12,770 nucleotides of DNA from JACCQS01 sp050999295 (GCA_050999295.1 JBPCPI010000231.1:1-12770); one strand, 5' to 3'. Shown: positions 1-6,990, counted from the first letter of the stretch. Translations and numbers: made by a program. The notes: generated by a model from the letters alone, not told the origin.

Positions 1-1257
1 CGCCGGGTGGTGTCCTGGGGACGGTCGTCGAACGTCTTCCTGCGCAACGGTGCGCGCCTCTACCTCGACGTCGGGTCGCACCCGGAGTACGCCACGCCCG
101 AGTGCGACAACCTGCGCGAGTTGGTCATCCACGACCGCGCGGGGGAGCGGATCCTGGAGGGCCTGCTGGTTGATGCCGAAGCACGGCTGCACGAAGAGGG
201 CGTGACCGGCGACATCTACCTCTTCAAGAACAACACCGACTCGGCCGGAAACTCCTACGGCTGCCACGAGAACTATCTCGTCGGCCGGCACGGTGAATTC
301 AGCCGACTGGCCGATGTGCTCATCCCGTTCCTGGTCAGCCGCCAACTGGTCTGCGGCGCCGGCAAGATCCAGCAGACCCCTCGCGGCGCGGTCTACTGCG
401 TGAGCCAACGGGCCGAGCACATCTGGGAGGGCGTGTCCTCCGCGACCACCCGATCCCGCCCGATCATCAACACCCGCGACGAGCCGCATGCCGACGCGGA
501 GAAGTACCGGCGGCTGCATGTGATCGTCGGCGACTCGAACATGAACGAGACGACGACGCTGCTGAAGGTCACCATCACCGACCTCGTGCTACGGATGATC
601 GAAGCCGGAGTCGTGCTGCGGGACATGACATTGGAGAACCCGATCCGGGCGATCCGAGAGATCAGCCACGACATGAGCGGTCGTCGTCGGGTCCGGCTGG
701 CCAACGGCCGCGAACTGTCCGGCCTGGAGATCCAGAGCGAATACCACGCCCGCTGCGCTGATTTCGTCGACAAGGAAGGCCTCGGAGGAGACCTGCTGGA
801 CATGCTCGAACTCTGGGGCCGGACCCTCAAAGCCGTTGACTCCCAGGATCTTTCGCTGATCGACCGGGAGATCGACTGGGCCACGAAGTATCAGCTGATC
901 GAGCGCTACCGCGCCAGACACGACCTGCCGCTGTCCAGTCCCCGGATTGCCCAGTTGGATCTTGCCTACCACGACATCAACCGCGATCGCGGCCTGTACT
1001 ACCTCCTGGACAAGCGCGGCGCGGTCAATCGGGTCTCCACCGACCTCGAGGTGTTCACTGCCAAGAGCGTCCCGCCGCAGACGACCAGGGCACGGCTGCG
1101 CGGGGAGTTCATCCGCCGGGCACAGGAGAAGCGTCGCGACTTCACCGTGGACTGGGTGCACCTCAAGCTCAACGACCAGGCGCAGCGCACCGTGTTGTGC
1201 AAGGACCCGTTCAAGGCCGTCGACGACCGCGTCGACAAGCTGATCGCGAGCATGTGA
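1..1257 (+). CDS. pafA: Pup--protein ligase PafA, 5'-truncated by the window edge
   Basis: PafA joins the C-terminal glutamate of the small protein Pup to lysines of target proteins, marking them for the mycobacterial-type proteasome. It belongs to the carboxylate-amine/glutamine-synthetase-like fold. The frame is open from base 1 (Arg-Arg-Val-Val-Ser-Trp). Compared with the M. tuberculosis protein as I recall it (452 aa), about 34 N-terminal residues are missing, including the Glu-containing GIETEFG metal/ATP motif. The catalytic aspartate is present in LYLDVGSHPEY (codon at 67-69, equivalent to Asp57 of Mtb PafA). Also visible are the NNTDSAGNSYGCHENYL segment, the SSATTRSRPIINTRDEPHAD stretch and the C-terminal domain with TVDWVHLKLNDQAQRT, ending in the family-typical IASM. 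The ATG/GTG codons near base 7 are internal, not the true start. It converges on the DUF3866 gene across a 19-bp gap. Identity is very secure. Confidence 0.97.
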   Translation, partial: RRVVSWGRSSNVFLRNGARLYLDVGSHPEYATPECDNLRELVIHDRAGERILEGLLVDAEARLHEEGVTGDIYLFKNNTDSAGNSYGCHENYLVGRHGEFSRLADVLIPFLVSRQLVCGAGKIQQTPRGAVYCVSQRAEHIWEGVSSATTRSRPIINTRDEPHADAEKYRRLHVIVGDSNMNETTTLLKVTITDLVLRMIEAGVVLRDMTLENPIRAIREISHDMSGRRRVRLANGRELSGLEIQSEYHARCADFVDKEGLGGDLLDMLELWGRTLKAVDSQDLSLIDREIDWATKYQLIERYRARHDLPLSSPRIAQLDLAYHDINRDRGLYYLLDKRGAVNRVSTDLEVFTAKSVPPQTTRARLRGEFIRRAQEKRRDFTVDWVHLKLNDQAQRTVLCKDPFKAVDDRVDKLIASM

Positions 1258-1276
1258 TCTCAGCGGTCGAAGCTGG

Positions 1277-2344
1277 TCAGTCGGTCAGTAAGGACACAGC
1301 GTGGCGGCCAGCGGCAGCGGCGGCCAGGAAGTACCAGGGGTCCTCCGCCAGACCGCGGCCCATCGTGGACAGCGGCACCGGGCTGGCAGCCAATGCGTCC
1401 CGCAAACCCCGATCGGAGACGTAGACGATCCGATTGCGGCTCGGTTGCGCGGCGAGGTCATCCTCGACGCGGTCCCGGAGATCACGGGGCAGGCCCTCGG
1501 GCACGGCCAGGTCCAGACCGGAAAGGGCCACCTGCCCGAACGCGGTGAGGGAATGATGTGAGACCCCGCGATGACGCGAGCGGGGATCAGCGTCACTGAT
1601 CCGCAGTGCCCCTACCGGCCGTCCCTCCAGGACCGCGGCGGCATTGGCGGCCTCACCGGCGGCCACGCCGGAGAATCCCCATGTGGTTCCGGTTCCGAGA
1701 TTCCCCGGACCCTGACTCACGATCGCGATATCAGCGTCCAGTACGTGTTTGGCCGCCAGCAATCCGCTGTGCACAGTGACTGCCTCCAGGTCACCGCCGA
1801 GGGCTTGGCCGACGGTCACGGTGCCGACCAGTTCATCGGCCAGCGCCGACAGGATGCGGGAGAACCAGGCCACCAGTGCCCCCCCGTCCGTCATGACGTA
1901 GGCGACCTTGGCCTGTGGGCTGTCGAGTCGAATCCCGGTCAGGATGGCCGGCAGTGCTGAGTGCAGGTCAGCGATCACGACCGGCATCCCGTCCAGTGCC
2001 TCAGCATCGCGCAGCCTCTGGTGGTGCTCGGATTCCTCTTCGTCGACCCCCAACACCGTGACCTGCGTCGGGAGGTAACGACCCTTGACCAGGTGGCCCG
2101 GACCATCCTCGTCCGGTGGGAGGCGTGCGGGGATGGCAACGACAAGGGCATACCCGCCGGTGCCGAGGCCGAGAGTGAGCGCCGCGGTGTTCAGCAGCAC
2201 CACCTCACCTGGTTCGGGGCGGCCGACGAGCTTCGGGTACGCCAGCGCCCGCATGGTCGCGCCGTCCACCACGACGTCCAGCTCGAGGGCGCCCGTCCAT
2301 TCAGGTCCAGTCGCGGCCACCTCGCCGACACGCCAATCGATCAT
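1277..2344 (-). CDS. DUF3866 family protein, function unknown
   Basis: A 355-residue protein I recognise as DUF3866, a conserved actinobacterial family without an established function. It is soluble in appearance, with no signal peptide or membrane helix. Recognisable conserved stretches are GMPVVIADLHSALPAI, AYVMTDGGAL, IVSQGPGNLGTGTTWGFSG and DADPRSRHRGVSHHSLTA. These Gly/His/Asp-rich blocks look like an active or ligand-binding site, but that is inference. The N-terminal 90 residues (LVGRPEPGEVVLLNTAAL) resemble a small beta domain. The start is ATG at 2344-2342. No good ribosome-binding site precedes it; a TAACGT (minus strand, 2358-2353) lies 9 nt before the ATG and could serve as a -10 with a very short leader. 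The gene is antiparallel to pafA and divergent from pafB, separated from pafB by only 46 bp. A role linked to pupylation or DNA damage is only suggested by position. Confidence 0.85.
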   Translation of the reverse strand: MIDWRVGEVAATGPEWTGALELDVVVDGATMRALAYPKLVGRPEPGEVVLLNTAALTLGLGTGGYALVVAIPARLPPDEDGPGHLVKGRYLPTQVTVLGVDEEESEHHQRLRDAEALDGMPVVIADLHSALPAILTGIRLDSPQAKVAYVMTDGGALVAWFSRILSALADELVGTVTVGQALGGDLEAVTVHSGLLAAKHVLDADIAIVSQGPGNLGTGTTWGFSGVAAGEAANAAAVLEGRPVGALRISDADPRSRHRGVSHHSLTAFGQVALSGLDLAVPEGLPRDLRDRVEDDLAAQPSRNRIVYVSDRGLRDALAASPVPLSTMGRGLAEDPWYFLAAAAAGRHAVSLLTD

Positions 2345-2352
2345 GGATGGGC

Positions 2353-2391
2353 ACGTTATCCGAGAAGCGGCACTCAGTTAGCGTTACGGGG
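2353..2391 (+). promoter_or_regulatory. Candidate pafB promoter for a leaderless transcript (divergent region)
   Basis: TAGCGT at 2379-2384 fits the actinobacterial -10 consensus TANNNT. Its last T lies 7 nt before the GTG start at 2391, so transcription would begin at or next to the start codon. TTATCC at 2356-2361 could act as a poor -35 with a 17-bp spacer. No Shine-Dalgarno precedes the GTG, as expected for a leaderless mRNA. On the other strand TAACGT (2358-2353) could serve the DUF3866 gene, overlapping the -35 candidate. I did not find a convincing PafBC-type motif (TTGTCRGTG, 8 nt, TANNNT). This is inferred from sequence only. Confidence 0.5.
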
Positions 2392-3395
2392 TGCCAACCC
2401 GTCGTGCAGAGCGTCTGGTGAACCTGGTGATCTGCCTTCTGGCGACCCGCCATTTCCTCACTGCCGAGCAGATTCGCCGGGTAGTGCCGGGCTATGAGCC
2501 AGACGATGGCACCGACCGGGCCAAGGAAGCCTTCAAGCGGATGTTCGAGCGGGACAAGGCTGAGTTGCGGGAGATCGGTGTACCGCTGGAGACCGGTCGT
2601 ACGTCCGCATTTGACGATGAGGACGGATACCGCATCGCTCGGGTGGCCTACGAGCTGCCAGCGATCTCGCTGGCCGCGGACGAGGCTGCCGCGGTGGGCT
2701 TGGCGGCCCGGCTATGGCATTCGGCTGCCCTCGCCGGAGCCGCCGAGGGCGCCCTGCACAAGCTGCGCGCGGCCGGGGTGAGCCTTGACGAGCATGCGGC
2801 CGTACCGTTGGAGCCTCGGCTGGACTCCGGTGAGCCGGCTTTCGGCACCTGCTTCGCCGCCGCAGCCGAACGCCGGGAACTGCGCTTCGACTACCGACGT
2901 CCAGACGGCTCCGACGCGACCCAGCGCCGGATCCATCCGTGGGGTGTCGTGGCCAGACGCGGCCGGTGGTATGTGGCCGGCTATGACCTTGATCGCGAAG
3001 CACCCCGCGCCTTCCGGCTGAGCCGGTTCGCGGGCCGACCCAAGGCCATGGGGCCGGCCGGCGCCTTCGAACGGCCCGAGGACTCCGATCTCGTGGCCAT
3101 GGTCGCCTCAGCTACTCCCGCCAGCGAGGTCACGGCACGGATCCGCTTACGGCCAGGCGCGGCGGAGGGTTTGCGTCGGGCAGGTAAGGCATCGGCCGAC
3201 GACCCCGACTTGATCGAGATCCCGCTCTCGGATCTGCAGGCGCTGGCCGACCGGGTCACCAGCTTCGGCCTCGACGCGTTCGTCGAGGAGCCTCCGGCGC
3301 TGCGCGAGGCGGTCATCAGGCGCCTGCGCCGACTGGCCGCGATGAGCGATGCTCCCGCGGAGTCTGCGGCCCCCCTCCAGGACAGCAGCGCATGA
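2391..3395 (+). CDS. pafB: PafB, HTH/WYL-domain transcriptional regulator
   Basis: PafB and PafC together form the regulator of the RecA/LexA-independent DNA-damage response in mycobacteria and relatives, acting at promoters of repair genes. This 334-aa protein has the family length. Residues 7-82 form the winged helix-turn-helix (ERLVNLVICLLATRHFLTAE, then FKRMFERDKAELREIGVPLETG and the wing GYRIARVAYEL). A central helical region (91-130) follows. Residues 160-215 are the WYL domain, with the signature in WGVVARRGRWYVAGYDLDR and AFRLSRF. The C-terminal part (235-325) is the WCX-type extension. The GTG start at 2391 gives the expected N-terminus (MPTRRAERLV); no ATG lies at a suitable place upstream. 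The stop overlaps the pafC start by 4 bp (ATGA), implying translational coupling. Unlike the mycobacterial arrangement, pafB is not directly downstream of pafA here, because an inverted DUF3866 gene intervenes. Confidence 0.95.
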   Translation: MPTRRAERLVNLVICLLATRHFLTAEQIRRVVPGYEPDDGTDRAKEAFKRMFERDKAELREIGVPLETGRTSAFDDEDGYRIARVAYELPAISLAADEAAAVGLAARLWHSAALAGAAEGALHKLRAAGVSLDEHAAVPLEPRLDSGEPAFGTCFAAAAERRELRFDYRRPDGSDATQRRIHPWGVVARRGRWYVAGYDLDREAPRAFRLSRFAGRPKAMGPAGAFERPEDSDLVAMVASATPASEVTARIRLRPGAAEGLRRAGKASADDPDLIEIPLSDLQALADRVTSFGLDAFVEEPPALREAVIRRLRRLAAMSDAPAESAAPLQDSSA

Positions 3396-4363
3396 CCGCC
3401 AGCGCGGACCGAGTGCCTCGCCTGCTGGCGCTCATCCCGTACCTCCAGGCACACCCCGACATCGAAATTAGCTCGGCCGCAAGAGATTTCGGCATCACGT
3501 CCGATGAACTGCGGGAGGACCTCAACCTGCTGTGGATGTGCGGGTTACCGGGTCACGGTCCGGGCGACCTCATCGACTTGTCGTTCGATGATGACCACGT
3601 GGCGGTGACTTTCGACGCGGGGATGAGTCGGCCGTTGCGGTTGACCACTCACGAGGCGGTTGCGCTGATCGTGGCGTTGCGGACGCTGGCCGCCACCCCC
3701 GGTCTGATCGAGCAGGACGCCGTCAGCCGGGCACTGGCCAAGATCGAGCAGGCCGCCGGGTCCCAGGCCCAAGCCGCCGCGGCGGTCACCGTCGCCGTCG
3801 ACGGGCAGGACGCCCGCCTCGTCGTCCTTCGTCGCGCACTCGAGGCGGGGCAGGCGGTCCATCTGACCTACTACTCCGCCGGCCGAGACGCGCGGACCGA
3901 GCGGACCGTCGACCCGATGCGTCTGCTCCTGGTCGATGGGCACTGGTATCTCGAGGCCTGGTGCCGCCGAGCAGAAGGTGTTCGGATGTTCCGCCTGGAC
4001 CGGATCGAGGAGCTCGCCCAGCTCGACGAGCCCTCCCGGCCGCCCTCCGAGGTTGCCCCACGGGACATCTCGGGCGGGCTGTTCCTGCCGTCTCCCGGCG
4101 ACATCGAGGTTCGGCTCCGGCTGCTTCCCTGGGCGCGCTGGGTCGCTGACTACTACCCCTGCCAGAGTGTTGTCGAGGACGGCGACGGGCTGCTGGTCAC
4201 CCTGCGTTCGTCGGAGACGACCTGGGTACGGCGGCTGGTGGCTGGTCTCGGGGGCGCGGCACAGGTGCTGGACCCGCCGGCACTGGCGGCCGAGGTGGCC
4301 GAGGAAGCACGGCTGGCGCTGGCCGCGTACGACACGCCCGGCAGCGGCCAGGAGATGGCCTAG
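3392..4363 (+). CDS. pafC: PafC, HTH/WYL-domain transcriptional regulator
   Basis: This is the partner of PafB, 323 aa, with the same architecture. Residues 8-75 are the N-terminal winged HTH (RLLALIPYLQAHPDIEISSAARDFGITSDELREDLNLLW, followed by the highly family-specific CGLPGHGPGDLIDLSF). Residues 85-125 are a helical linker (TTHEAVALIVALRTLA). Residues 143-206 are the WYL domain, where the motif appears as GHWYLEAWCRRAEG and MFRLDRIEEL. A C-terminal WCX-like region ends at ALAAYDTPG. The WYL domain is thought to bind a nucleic-acid or small ligand that signals damage. That is known for the class and not visible here. The ATG start lies inside the pafB stop (ATGA), so the two subunits are probably made in equal amounts. 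It is followed 9 bp later by a small membrane-protein gene and then tatA, so readthrough into the Tat genes is plausible. Confidence 0.95.
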   Translation: MTASADRVPRLLALIPYLQAHPDIEISSAARDFGITSDELREDLNLLWMCGLPGHGPGDLIDLSFDDDHVAVTFDAGMSRPLRLTTHEAVALIVALRTLAATPGLIEQDAVSRALAKIEQAAGSQAQAAAAVTVAVDGQDARLVVLRRALEAGQAVHLTYYSAGRDARTERTVDPMRLLLVDGHWYLEAWCRRAEGVRMFRLDRIEELAQLDEPSRPPSEVAPRDISGGLFLPSPGDIEVRLRLLPWARWVADYYPCQSVVEDGDGLLVTLRSSETTWVRRLVAGLGGAAQVLDPPALAAEVAEEARLALAAYDTPGSGQEMA

Positions 4364-4372
4364 GTTGCGCAC

Positions 4373-4600
4373 ATGATGCTGATCGTCTGGATCGTCGTCG
4401 GCGTCGGCGCGCTGCTGTTTCTCGCCGTTCTCGGCTTCGGCCTGTTCGGGCAGGTGAAACGACTACTCGATGCCTTCGCCGACGCGCAGACCGCGATGGC
4501 GCCACACGTCGAGGAACTCACCGACGGCATCCGCAGAGCCCAGACGCTGCGAAACCAGCTTGGCACCGAGACGACGCGCGGCCACGGACGGCACGCGTAG
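4373..4600 (+). CDS. Small single-pass membrane protein between pafC and tatA
   Basis: A 75-residue protein that I cannot assign to a named family. One N-terminal hydrophobic helix covers residues 2-26 (MMLIVWIVVGVGALLFLAVLGFGLF). It is followed immediately by a charged, probably amphipathic helical stretch (GQVKRLLDAFADAQTAMAPHVEELTDGIRRAQTLRNQL) and a short basic tail (TTRGHGRHA). There is no signal-peptidase or lipobox site. The layout of a membrane helix, a Gly-containing hinge and an amphipathic helix resembles TatA/TatB in outline, without clear sequence identity. Two ATG codons (4373 and 4376) are possible starts, and no strong Shine-Dalgarno is present. It begins 9 bp after pafC and ends 30 bp before tatA on the same strand. 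I recall small membrane proteins at this position in other actinobacteria. The coding assignment is good; any Tat-related role is inference from position. Confidence 0.7.
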   Translation: MMLIVWIVVGVGALLFLAVLGFGLFGQVKRLLDAFADAQTAMAPHVEELTDGIRRAQTLRNQLGTETTRGHGRHA

Positions 4601-4620
4601 ACTCGGGTCACTACTGCGAC

Positions 4621-4626
4621 AGGAGA
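4621..4626 (+). promoter_or_regulatory. Ribosome-binding site of tatA
   Basis: AGGAGA at 4621-4626 lies 4 nt before the ATG at 4631. It is one of the clearest Shine-Dalgarno sequences in the window and fixes the tatA start. Confidence 0.8.
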
Positions 4627-4630
4627 AGCC

Positions 4631-4915
4631 ATGGGACCCCTCGAGATCGGGTTGATCGTTCTCGCCATCCTGCTGTTGTTCGGGTACAAGAAGCTCCCGG
4701 ACGCCTCCCGCTCGCTCGGCCGCTCCATGCGCATCTTCAAAGGCGAGATGAAGGGCATGCAGGACGACGACGTACGCACCAAGGCCGAAGCCGAGACCGT
4801 CCGCGGTCAACTGCCCACGACGCCTCCGGTCGCACCCCCGGCGACTTCGCCCCCTCCGGTGTCCGCAGAGCCCTCCCAGGTCAAGCCGTACCCGGAGTTC
4901 GAGAAGCCGCGCTGA
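4631..4915 (+). CDS. tatA: Sec-independent translocase subunit TatA
   Basis: TatA multimerises to form the protein-conducting element of the twin-arginine pathway, which exports folded proteins across the cytoplasmic membrane. This protein has 94 aa, in the usual range. Residues 4-16 are a short membrane helix (LEIGLIVLAILLL), 17-18 the FG hinge and 20-42 the amphipathic helix (KKLPDASRSLGRSMRIFKGEMKG). An acidic segment follows, then a disordered Pro-rich tail (residues 61-90) with no predicted fold. The polar residue 12 positions before the hinge Phe is Glu5; in E. coli TatA that position is Gln8, in TatB it is Glu8. The DASRSLGRSMRIFK segment is typical of actinobacterial TatA and not of TatB; no tatB is present in the window. 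tatC follows 97 bp downstream on the same strand. Confidence 0.95.
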   Translation: MGPLEIGLIVLAILLLFGYKKLPDASRSLGRSMRIFKGEMKGMQDDDVRTKAEAETVRGQLPTTPPVAPPATSPPPVSAEPSQVKPYPEFEKPR

Positions 4916-5012
4916 ACCCACCAACACTCCTTCGGCGGTCTCTGCCGACCAGCAACGCGATGCGCGAGCCATCGTCCGCTGAACATTCCGTCGAGCAGAG
5001 AGCTCTGATCCG

Positions 5013-6002
5013 GTGACCGGCCCGCCGAAACGCCCGCTACGCAGCCGTTTTCGGCAGTGGCGTCAACGGGACAATGCCGAAGCGACGATGAGTTTGGTCT
5101 CGCACCTGCGGGAACTTCGCAATCGCCTGATCAAGGCCTTCGTCTTCATCTTCCTCGGCGCTGTGGCGACCTTCATCTGGTACAACAACGGGCTGCTCGA
5201 CTTCATCAAGGCGCCCTACTGCGACCTTCCCAGTGACCTGCGGTTCAAGGTCGAAGGCCAAGAATGCACGTTGATTGTCACCGACGTTCTGGGCGGCTTC
5301 CTGCTCCGCCTGAAGGTGTCCTTCATCGGCGGGATCATCCTGTCCTCGCCGTTCTGGCTCTACCAGCTGTGGGCCTTCGTCACGCCGGGCCTCAAGCGCA
5401 ACGAGAAGCGCTACACGGTCATCTTCGTAGGTCTTTCCAGCCTGTTGTTCGCCGGCGGGACCGTGCTGGCCTACCTAACCCTGCGCAACGGCCTGAAGCT
5501 GCTCCTGGGGATCGCGGGGGAGGGGGTGACCCCGCTGTTGACCGCGCCGGAGTACGTGGGGTTCGTCGTTCTGCTCCTGACCGCCTTCGGCATCTCGTTC
5601 CAGGTGCCGCTGATCGCCCTGATGCTGAATTTCGTCGGCGTTCTGTCCTACGAGCTGATGGCAAAGAGCCGGCGTTGGGCGTTCTTCCTGACCCTGGTCT
5701 TCGCCGCGTTCATCACGCCGACCCAGGACCCGTTCACGATGCTGGCGATGGCCGGCCCGATGATCCTGCTCTTCGAAGGCGCTATCCAGGTGGCCCGGGT
5801 CCTCGACAAGAGACGGGCCAAGCGTGACGCCATTGCCGGCTTCCATGATGTCGGTGACGACGAGGCCTCGCCGCTGGACGCCTCGCCGTCGAGACTTGAC
5901 GATCAGCCGGCGCTCGACCCGCCGTCGTCGGTCACGGACCCGGCGCCGACCCAGGACGTGCTGGGTGACAAGCGGGGTCCCGGTCCGGGGCCGGCTCGCT
6001 AG
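5013..6002 (+). CDS. tatC: Sec-independent translocase subunit TatC
   Basis: TatC is the polytopic receptor for twin-arginine signal peptides. This 329-aa protein has the six-helix layout: TM1 about 41-58, TM2 about 102-125, TM3 about 135-156, TM4 about 181-200, TM5 about 222-236 and TM6 about 242-258. A charged and Pro-rich cytoplasmic tail (265-329) follows. Conserved signatures are HLRELRNRL (Glu34), SPFWLYQLWAFVTPGLKRNEKR (Glu131), ITPTQDPFT (Asp239) and LLFEGAIQVARVLDKRRAKR. In TM4 the motif reads FGISFQVP: Gln197 stands where E. coli has Glu170. The GTG start at 5013 is preferred to the internal ATG at 5088 because the Arg-rich lead and NAEATMSLVSHL match the longer mycobacterial N-terminus (NPDATMSLVDHL), as I recall it. 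AGAGAG at 4997-5002 is a possible but distant ribosome-binding site. The 97-bp gap after tatA shows nothing beyond weak inverted repeats. Confidence 0.96.
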   Translation: MTGPPKRPLRSRFRQWRQRDNAEATMSLVSHLRELRNRLIKAFVFIFLGAVATFIWYNNGLLDFIKAPYCDLPSDLRFKVEGQECTLIVTDVLGGFLLRLKVSFIGGIILSSPFWLYQLWAFVTPGLKRNEKRYTVIFVGLSSLLFAGGTVLAYLTLRNGLKLLLGIAGEGVTPLLTAPEYVGFVVLLLTAFGISFQVPLIALMLNFVGVLSYELMAKSRRWAFFLTLVFAAFITPTQDPFTMLAMAGPMILLFEGAIQVARVLDKRRAKRDAIAGFHDVGDDEASPLDASPSRLDDQPALDPPSSVTDPAPTQDVLGDKRGPGPGPAR

Positions 6003-6005
6003 CTT

Positions 6006-6908
6006 ATGCCAAGCCAGGATGTCACCGTGCTGGTCAACCCGCGCGCGGGTCGCGGAAGGGCGATCGGTACGGCGGAGCAGGTCGCGGCTGTGCTCCGCAG
6101 CAGCGGCGTGGCCGTCACTGTGCCAACCGTCGGATCCGCGCCGGCCATGCGCACGATCGCCGGCGAGGCTGTGCAGCGCGGTGATGCCGGCGTCGTGGTG
6201 ATCGGCGGGGACGGGATGTGTCACCTCGCCGTACAGGAACTGGCCGGTTCGCCGACGGCGCTGGGCATCATCCCTGCAGGTACTGGCAACGACTTCGCCA
6301 CCGCGCTCGGACTTCCCGGCGACCTCACCAGTGCCGCGACCTGCATCGCGGAGGCACTGTCCACAGGTGGCTATCGCAGCGTCGACCTCGCGCGTTGCGG
6401 GAATCAGTGGTGGGCCAGTGTCCTGTGCGCGGGATTCGATTCGGCGGTCAATGACCGCGCGAACCGGATGCGTTGGCCGCACGGCCCGCGCCGGTACGAC
6501 CTGGCCCTGCTGGCCGAGTTGGCCAGGCTACGGGCCGTCCCGATGACCCTCGGAATGGACGACCGACAGGTGGACGTACTCGCGACTCTGGTGGCGGTCG
6601 GCAACACCTCCACCTACGGCGGCGGCATCCCGATCTGTCCGCAGGCCGACCCTCAGGACGGGCTGCTCGACGTCACCGTCGTCGGCCGGATCACCCGGCG
6701 CCGCCTGATCCGCGTCACGCCGACCCTGCGCCGCGGCCAGCATCTGGCGCACCCGTCCGTCACCTCCTACCGCGCCCGGGCGGTTTCCTTGAGCACAATG
6801 GCGGAGCCTCCGGTGACCGCATACGCCGACGGGGAGCCGATCTCGGCCCTGCCGGTAACCGCGGTCTGCCAACCCGGCGCGCTGCGCCTCCTGCAAAGTC
6901 GCTGTTAG
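6006..6908 (+). CDS. Diacylglycerol kinase catalytic-domain protein (YegS/DagK-like lipid kinase)
   Basis: A 300-aa soluble protein of the DAGK_cat/NAD-kinase-like superfamily, whose members phosphorylate lipid hydroxyls such as diacylglycerol with ATP. Diagnostic motifs are VLVNPRAGRGRA (residues 8-19), the nucleotide loop GGDGM (67-71) and GIIPAGTGNDFATALGLP (87-104). The C-terminal beta-sandwich includes NTSTYGGGIPICPQADPQDGLLDVTVV and ends with TAYADGEPI. GGDGT is the common form; Met in place of Thr also occurs in actinobacterial paralogues as I recall, so it does not imply inactivity. The length matches the family. The ATG at 6006 is 3 bp after the tatC stop, so it is very likely translated from the tat transcript, though without a good Shine-Dalgarno. 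The substrate (diacylglycerol, phosphatidylinositol-type or sphingoid base) cannot be told from sequence. Confidence 0.9.
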   Translation: MPSQDVTVLVNPRAGRGRAIGTAEQVAAVLRSSGVAVTVPTVGSAPAMRTIAGEAVQRGDAGVVVIGGDGMCHLAVQELAGSPTALGIIPAGTGNDFATALGLPGDLTSAATCIAEALSTGGYRSVDLARCGNQWWASVLCAGFDSAVNDRANRMRWPHGPRRYDLALLAELARLRAVPMTLGMDDRQVDVLATLVAVGNTSTYGGGIPICPQADPQDGLLDVTVVGRITRRRLIRVTPTLRRGQHLAHPSVTSYRARAVSLSTMAEPPVTAYADGEPISALPVTAVCQPGALRLLQSRC

Positions 6909-6926
6909 GTCCGCGCAAGAGGAGGC
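6886..6926 (+). other. Orphan Shine-Dalgarno-like AGAGGAGG and complementary GCCTCCT flanking the lipid-kinase stop
   Basis: AGAGGAGG at 6918-6925 is a near-perfect Shine-Dalgarno, but no ATG, GTG or TTG lies 4-12 nt downstream, and the helY start is 64 nt away. GCCTCCT at 6886-6892 can pair with AGGAGGC at 6920-6926 (7 bp), giving a 27-nt loop that contains the kinase stop codon. No T-run follows, so it is not a standard terminator. The function is unknown and it may be chance. Confidence 0.3.
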
Positions 6927-6977
6927 AGTTCGCGTCACATATTCGGACGTAGCACCCGTCCACGAAAACCAGCGTCA

Positions 6978-6990
6978 TAGCCTTGCGGTG
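6978..6990 (+). promoter_or_regulatory. Candidate -10 element and leaderless start of helY
   Basis: TAGCCT at 6978-6983 matches TANNNT and its last T is 7 nt before the GTG at 6990, the same geometry as at pafB. No Shine-Dalgarno sits within the normal window of that GTG. No convincing -35 hexamer is visible 16-19 bp upstream. An independent leaderless transcript for helY is the simplest reading. Confidence 0.45.

Noticed and set aside
1258..1276. Terminator between pafA and DUF3866
   Set aside because: Only a 4-bp CAGC/GCTG stem is present, with no T-run.
1961..2497. Plus-strand open frame opposite DUF3866 and into pafB
   Set aside because: It is in a shadow frame; DUF3866 on the other strand has recognisable conserved blocks and pafB owns the overlapping part.
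3545..4372. Minus-strand open frame opposite pafC
   Set aside because: It is antisense shadow of a confident gene, with no ribosome-binding site or domain.
4916..5012. Regulatory element or small gene between tatA and tatC
   Set aside because: Only weak inverted repeats (e.g. CAGAG-AG-CTCTG at 4996-5007) and no convincing frame or promoter are visible.
5475..6482. Minus-strand open frame of 335 codons across the tatC/lipid-kinase junction
   Set aside because: It is antisense to two well-supported genes, has Arg/His/Gly-rich shadow composition and no recognised motifs.
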